From: an uncultured Prevotella sp.
GTDB taxonomy: Bacteria > Bacteroidota > Bacteroidia > Bacteroidales > Bacteroidaceae
Length of the DNA stretch: 53,571 bases
Direction: 5' to 3'
Assembly (NCBI GenBank): GCA_905233555.1
Contig: CAJODF010000003.1
Span: 1-53,571, forward strand
The notes under the pieces were generated by a model. It was given only the letters and a program-made list of their open reading frames with translations. It was not told the origin of the DNA and ran no database searches. Below, piece by piece: positions 49,591 to 53,571 of this stretch; the first letter of the stretch is position 1; each line of letters opens with the position of its first letter. The position numbers and the translations under genes were made by a program.

Positions 49591-50702
49591 ACCACCCACT
49601 CATCATAGGCTATGACGCCAAGCGCATTGTCCGCAACGGAACGGGACTTGGCAGTTACGGACGAACACTCGTCAACGATATCGCTGCCGACGATTCCCTA
49701 CAACTGCGTCTGTACGCCCCCGATGAAGGGCGCGATGACCTGCGCAATCAGATACTTAGTCGTCAGAACATCAGTTTCTGCTACCCCGCCCACTCCATCA
49801 TGCCCTTCCACAAGGCCACATGGCGCACAAAGGGCATCGTGCAAGATCTGCGTCATGACGAGGTACAACTGTTCCACGGACTCTCAGGGGAACTGCCCCT
49901 CGGCATCCGCAAGAACGGCATCAAGAGCATCGTCACCATCCACGACCTCATCTTCCTGCGCCATCCGGAGTTCTACAACTGGATCGACACGAAAATTTAC
50001 GCCTGGAAGTTCCGCCAGACCATCCGCGAGGCCGACCACATCATTGCCGTCAGCGAATGTACCAAGCGTGACATCATCGCCCTCGGACAGGTCGATGAGC
50101 GCCGCATCTCCGTCATCTACCAGTCCTGTGCCCCGCGATTTTCCGTTTCCCCCTCGCAGCGCGAGGAGGAAAAGCCTTCCCGTTATATCCTCAGCGTGGG
50201 CAGCATCGAGGCCCGGAAGAATATCCTGCTGGCAGTGAAGGCCCTGCCCTATCTGCCCGAAGACATCTGCCTCGTCATCGTTGGACGCCATACCAAATAT
50301 ACCGACGAGGTCACGGCCTATGCCAAGGCGAACGGTCTGGACCACCGTGTACGCATCCTCCATGGCGTAAGCGACGAAGAACTGCCTGCCCTTTATGCTG
50401 GCGCCGAGGCTTTCGTCTATCCCTCCTTCTATGAAGGCTTCGGCATTCCCATCATCGAAGCCATCAGTTGCGGTCTGCCCGTAGTGGCCTGTACCGGCTC
50501 CTGTCTCGAAGAAGCAGGAGGTCCCGACTCGCTCTATGTCGCCCCCGACGATGCCGAAGGGATGGCAAACGCCATCCGCCAAAGCCTGCGCGGAGCCGAG
50601 GGCCGCGAACAGCGCATCCTCCGCAGCCGCGAATACATCCGCCGCTTCGAGGGCCGCGATGTCGCCTCTCAGGTCATCGACCTCTACCACAACCTCCTTT
50701 AG
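49587..50702 (+). CDS. GT4 family glycosyltransferase
   Basis: 371 aa from ATG 49587, inside the GtrA stop (ATGA); a frame opening at 49305 lies over gtrA and is not real. GT-B fold: N-terminal domain with GTGLGSYGRTL, IHDLIFL and VSECTKRDI; C-terminal domain with ILSVGSIEARKN, the E(x)7E motif in YEGFGIPIIEAISCG, and a closing helix. It uses a nucleotide sugar in the cytosol. The acceptor is probably the lipid-linked glycan of this locus. Its stop overlaps the convergent HHH gene by 4 nt. Confidence 0.9.
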   Translation: MNHPLIIGYDAKRIVRNGTGLGSYGRTLVNDIAADDSLQLRLYAPDEGRDDLRNQILSRQNISFCYPAHSIMPFHKATWRTKGIVQDLRHDEVQLFHGLSGELPLGIRKNGIKSIVTIHDLIFLRHPEFYNWIDTKIYAWKFRQTIREADHIIAVSECTKRDIIALGQVDERRISVIYQSCAPRFSVSPSQREEEKPSRYILSVGSIEARKNILLAVKALPYLPEDICLVIVGRHTKYTDEVTAYAKANGLDHRVRILHGVSDEELPALYAGAEAFVYPSFYEGFGIPIIEAISCGLPVVACTGSCLEEAGGPDSLYVAPDDAEGMANAIRQSLRGAEGREQRILRSREYIRRFEGRDVASQVIDLYHNLL

Positions 50703-52663
50703 AATTTCCACCTTAGTTGCAGGTCAAGGTCGGTCTGCGACGAGGCGTTGATCTGCTGGTAACTGCTGCCGATGGTGGAGCGGTCAAAGTAATCCGTCAC
50801 GCCGATCTTTGCCGTCAGCATCACCCGTTTGCCGATATTGGCCCTTGCCATCAGCCAGTAACGGATGCCCTCACCATAGAATTGCGCAACGGAATAGGTA
50901 TAGAGCGGCCCCAGTTCGTAGAGATACACCCGACTGTCGTAACTATCGGTATGAAACCAGCCCACTCCACCATTCAGCCGCAGCCAACGGTGCGTCAGAC
51001 CCAGAGTCTCACTTACCATCAGTCCCCGCTCATTCCCATTGAAGGAGATAAAGCCGAAATCGACCTGCGTCCTGCTGCTCCATCCCTGACTATACTCCGC
51101 ACTGATCCGTCCCCGATGCTCCGTTCTCGTAACGAGTGCCGCCTTGTCATCATCATCCCGCTGCCGGATGCGGAGCCGATAGCGTCCTCCCAACGTCCAA
51201 TGCTTTTTACTGTACGTCACTTGCAGCAATTGGTCCCACGAATGGGAAGCCTGCGAAATCTGATACTTCGCCCAGGGGAAGTAAGCATAGTCGGTATAAG
51301 CCATCAATTTCCACGACGGCGAGGGTTGCCATGTGGCACCCAGATAGATGCCATTCTCATTTTGCACACTCCCGCCATCGCTAAAACTATTGGCATAGAG
51401 TGAGGTATAACGGTAGGAATAGGAACGATAGAGCGCCATTAGACTCCACTCACCGCCCAGTTGCAGACTCACGCTGTTGATGGTAGCCAGCGCCCCGTCA
51501 CGATTGAGGGCTGTCTCGCCGTTTATTGAGAAACGATGATGCACATAGCCATAGTCGGCACTCACGTTCAGGAAGTCATAGCCCTGGGCATAATATTGCC
51601 AGTAGAGGGCAGAAATATTGGGCTTCAGTTCACGGTTCAGATGCGTACCCACCACATTCACACCCGCATGATAGCCATTGGCCTGATAACGCACATTCCC
51701 GCCGAAGGTCGTATTCTTCAGGTTGTTTTTCTTTTCCAACTCCGTCGCCGTACGATGATAGCCGGAGGTGACGATGGTAGCCGCCGAGCCGTCCTGATTC
51801 AGTGTCGCATCCATCGCTCGATAGGAAATAAACCCTGTTGCCGTCAGTCCCCGAGCGATAGTCACCGTAGCCGCCGCCCCCTGCAGATAGCCGTCCGACG
51901 AACGGGAGGAATGGGCACGGAGAGTACTCGTCGCGCGCCCCATGTTTTGCAACATCGCCACCTTGCCAAGACCGAAACTGTTGTTCAGGATCAGTCCCAT
52001 CCCCATCGACACACGGTAATTGCCCAGCACCAACGTCTCCAACCGTCGCCACTGGTTCAGTTGCAGAAAGACCGAATAATAGTCGTAGCCAGACTGGTTC
52101 TTTCCCGCGAAGAACGGCTCTCCGGCATCCTGCGATCCCACGATGCCGGCCTTCAACCGGTCACCGTACGTCAGTTGATATCTCACCCAGTGACGATACG
52201 GATAGCCGTAATAAGCCGCCGTGTCGCCTCTCCTTTCATAGAACGGCACCCGTCCCGTCACCATCAGTTCGTTCAATACCCTCGCCCTTTGTTTTGTGTC
52301 CTCCGACTCACCCACATATATAAAATAGGTAAGCAGCCTCCGCCGGCTATCATCCAGCGAACGAACCATCCTCAACTCCGCCAACGACTTCATCGGCCCG
52401 TAACGGTAGAGATATTCCACGATCTCCTCCACCTGCTGCGCCGAGAGAAAAGGCAACTGCTCCAACTGTTCCCGCGTCGTCTGGTTGATATCCATCGGAT
52501 GCTGCCTCAGTTCGCAGAGCAGGTCGTAGGTCTCCTCCCAAGCCGCACTGCCCACGTCCTCTGCCGTCATCACCTCGTTCAGATACCTCTCCCACTCATG
52601 TCCGGACTGCGCCAGCACACTCCACGACATCCACACGAACAATAACATGACTTGTGTTCTCAT
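50699..52663 (-). CDS. helix-hairpin-helix/outer-membrane barrel protein
   Basis: About 654 aa from ATG 52663 (MRTQVMLLFVWMSWSVLAQ signal); ATG 52687 is also in frame, only about 5 nt past the expected transcription start. Residues about 50-130 contain two helix-hairpin-helix motifs (QHPMDINQTTREQLEQLPFLS and GPMKSLAELRMV in part), like the ComEA/T2SK type found in Bacteroidota surface proteins. The rest is beta-rich, ends in LQLRWKF and probably forms an outer-membrane barrel. A DNA-binding or uptake role is a guess from the HHH motif only. The -7 box TATCTTTG is on the minus strand at 52706-52699. Confidence 0.82.
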   Translation of the reverse strand: MRTQVMLLFVWMSWSVLAQSGHEWERYLNEVMTAEDVGSAAWEETYDLLCELRQHPMDINQTTREQLEQLPFLSAQQVEEIVEYLYRYGPMKSLAELRMVRSLDDSRRRLLTYFIYVGESEDTKQRARVLNELMVTGRVPFYERRGDTAAYYGYPYRHWVRYQLTYGDRLKAGIVGSQDAGEPFFAGKNQSGYDYYSVFLQLNQWRRLETLVLGNYRVSMGMGLILNNSFGLGKVAMLQNMGRATSTLRAHSSRSSDGYLQGAAATVTIARGLTATGFISYRAMDATLNQDGSAATIVTSGYHRTATELEKKNNLKNTTFGGNVRYQANGYHAGVNVVGTHLNRELKPNISALYWQYYAQGYDFLNVSADYGYVHHRFSINGETALNRDGALATINSVSLQLGGEWSLMALYRSYSYRYTSLYANSFSDGGSVQNENGIYLGATWQPSPSWKLMAYTDYAYFPWAKYQISQASHSWDQLLQVTYSKKHWTLGGRYRLRIRQRDDDDKAALVTRTEHRGRISAEYSQGWSSRTQVDFGFISFNGNERGLMVSETLGLTHRWLRLNGGVGWFHTDSYDSRVYLYELGPLYTYSVAQFYGEGIRYWLMARANIGKRVMLTAKIGVTDYFDRSTIGSSYQQINASSQTDLDLQLRWKF

Positions 52664-52698
52664 AACCCTAAATTTAAGTATTACCATTAAAATCTCTG

Positions 52699-52706
52699 CA
52701 AAGATA
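52699..52706 (-). promoter_or_regulatory. -7 box of the HHH/barrel gene
   Basis: Minus-strand TATCTTTG, 35 nt before ATG 52663. Confidence 0.65.
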
Positions 52707-52721
52707 CAAACTAATTTGGAA

Positions 52722-52888
52722 TTAAGAGTTAAGAATTAAGAAAAAATGTATTGCAGCAGCAAATTTTTCACTTTTCACTCTTCACTTTTCACTTCTTTTC
52801 CGTACTTTTGCACCCGTAATGACAATGTCAAGCCCATATCTCCGAGTGATTGTGATACTTATCACTTATCACTTATCACTTATCACTT
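52722..52888. repeat. three heptamer repeat tracts around the DUF4294 gene start
   Basis: AATTAAG-type units are at 52722-52741. CACTTTT/CACTCTT units are at 52767-52799, before the promoter. Four exact ACTTATC units plus a partial one are at 52857-52888, inside the gene, where they encode its signal peptide core. Confidence 0.85.
52803..52810 (+). promoter_or_regulatory. -7 box of the DUF4294 gene
   Basis: TACTTTTG, ending 8 nt before ATG 52819, so the transcript is almost leaderless. Confidence 0.55.
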
Positions 52889-53472
52889 CATTCGCTCAAG
52901 AAGAGCGAATGACCGCCGAGCAGGTGCTGGCGGAGATGGACTCGCCCTCGTTCGTACCGACGGTCAAGGTGGGCAAGGTGCTCCACGAAGGCGACAGCAT
53001 CCAGTATATGGAGATGAACAATGTCTATGTCTATCCCCAACTCACTTTCAAGAACAAGAAACAGGCGCAGGCTTACATGCGGCTCGTCACCAACGTGAAG
53101 AAAGTGCTCCCCATAGCGAAGGAAGCCAAACAGTTGCTCTACGAGACCACCGAGGTGCTGGAGACCATCCCCACCAAGGAAGCCAAGGAGGCGCACATGA
53201 AGAAAGTGGAAAGTGAGATCTTCAAGACCTACAAGCCCAGAATGAAGAAACTCACCTATTCGCAGGGCAAACTACTCATCAAACTCATCGACCGTGAATG
53301 CCACTCCTCCTCCTACGAGATGATCCAGGCCTTCATGGGTCCCTTCCGTGCCGGCTTCTGGCAGGTCTTCGCCTGGTCGTTCGGTGCCAGCCTGAAGAAA
53401 GGCTACGATGCCGAGGGCGTCGATCGCCTCACCGAGCGCGTCGTCCTCATGGTCGAGTCCGGCCAGATCTAA
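52819..53472 (+). CDS. DUF4294 family secreted protein
   Basis: 217 aa. The signal peptide is about residues 1-26 with likely cleavage after SFA; its core LITYHLSLIT is encoded by ACTTATC heptamers. The mature part matches DUF4294 (KVLHEGDSIQY near the start, RLVTNVKKVLPIAKEAK, YSQGKLLIKLIDRECHSSSYEMIQ, FRAGFWQVFAWSFGASLKKGYD). The family is Bacteroidota-specific and its function is not known to me. A second start at 52825 is possible. It stands alone on the plus strand and ends 6 nt before a convergent gene. Confidence 0.85.
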   Translation: MTMSSPYLRVIVILITYHLSLITSFAQEERMTAEQVLAEMDSPSFVPTVKVGKVLHEGDSIQYMEMNNVYVYPQLTFKNKKQAQAYMRLVTNVKKVLPIAKEAKQLLYETTEVLETIPTKEAKEAHMKKVESEIFKTYKPRMKKLTYSQGKLLIKLIDRECHSSSYEMIQAFMGPFRAGFWQVFAWSFGASLKKGYDAEGVDRLTERVVLMVESGQI

Positions 53473-53478
53473 GATTGT

Positions 53479-53571
53479 TTACCAGTCGTCATCCTCAGTG
53501 CCGGTGATACCGTGCTTGAGCGCCTCATCCACCTTGTCGATGATGGCGTTCGAGTAGGCATGCGTCATCAC
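53479..53571 (-). CDS. C-terminal end of an unidentified gene (partial)
   Basis: A minus-strand frame stays open from the window edge to the TAA at 53481-53479, giving 30 residues with an acidic ending TGTEDDDW. It is probably the 3' end of a gene that starts outside the window. I do not recognise it. Confidence 0.5.
   Translation of the reverse strand: MMTHAYSNAIIDKVDEALKHGITGTEDDDW

Noticed and set aside
52746..53216. 156-aa frame rich in Phe/Ser/His at its start
   Set aside because: It is read from the heptamer repeats and then out of frame through the DUF4294 gene, which has a signal peptide and a family match.

Overview
The window is a stretch of chromosome from a Bacteroidota bacterium, most likely Prevotella or a close relative. 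Nearly every gene start is preceded by the Bacteroidota -7 box TAnnTTTG, often with a TTG about 20 nt upstream. SecD and SecF are fused. A TonB-dependent receptor is paired with a DUF4249 lipoprotein, and DUF3836, DUF3737 and DUF4294 proteins are present. Shine-Dalgarno sequences are largely absent. I see no phage, insertion sequence, CRISPR array or rRNA.

Layout. 1-6300: tRNA-Gln, HU, a rhomboid protease coupled to a membrane-anchored EEP-family hydrolase, SecDF and tRNA-Arg. 6300-12660: a thioredoxin-like lipoprotein that overlaps convergently with an OPT transporter, then a carboxylesterase plus GH43 pair likely to act on hemicellulose. 12665-18273: a PatB/MalY-type aminotransferase coupled to a DUF3737 beta-helix protein, a large M16 protease and a DUF3836 protein. 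18514-22591: a lipoprotein followed by a single-chain fusion of an ECF sigma factor, one membrane helix and an outer-membrane beta-barrel, then an SPFH protein. 22913-29693: an HU-like/winged-helix regulator behind a 21-bp repeat array, a thioesterase, and a TonB receptor/DUF4249/MG2-plug operon. 29755-32422: a histidine kinase and OmpR-type regulator, and a CPBP-like membrane protein. 32546-39339: miaB, an MsbA-like ABC exporter and two LTA-synthase-like transferases in one overlapping operon. 39340-50702: a surface glycan/lipid A locus (LpxL-like acyltransferase, LicD, GT90, GT11, EptA-like transferase, GT87, GT2, polysaccharide deacetylase, LicC-like cytidylyltransferase, PLP enzyme, GtrA, GT4). 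50699-53571: an HHH/beta-barrel protein, a DUF4294 protein and the 3' end of one more gene.

How the parts may work together. Much of the window concerns the cell envelope: export (SecDF, MsbA-like), surface decoration (LicD/LicC-like, EptA-like, LTA-synthase-like, glycosyltransferases), proteolysis (rhomboid, M16), uptake (OPT, TonB receptor) and envelope sensing (kinase/regulator pair, sigma-barrel fusion). Four genes (M16, DUF3836, SPFH, CPBP-like) share a direct-repeat motif (TATGTTA-N4-TAGGTTA or a close variant) placed exactly 29 nt from the -7 box. This looks like an activator site for a winged-helix response regulator of the kind encoded at 30930-31631.

The most unusual items are the sigma factor-beta-barrel fusion, the fixed-spacing motif regulon, two separate 21-bp repeat arrays, and short tandem repeats that supply signal-peptide codons in three secreted proteins.
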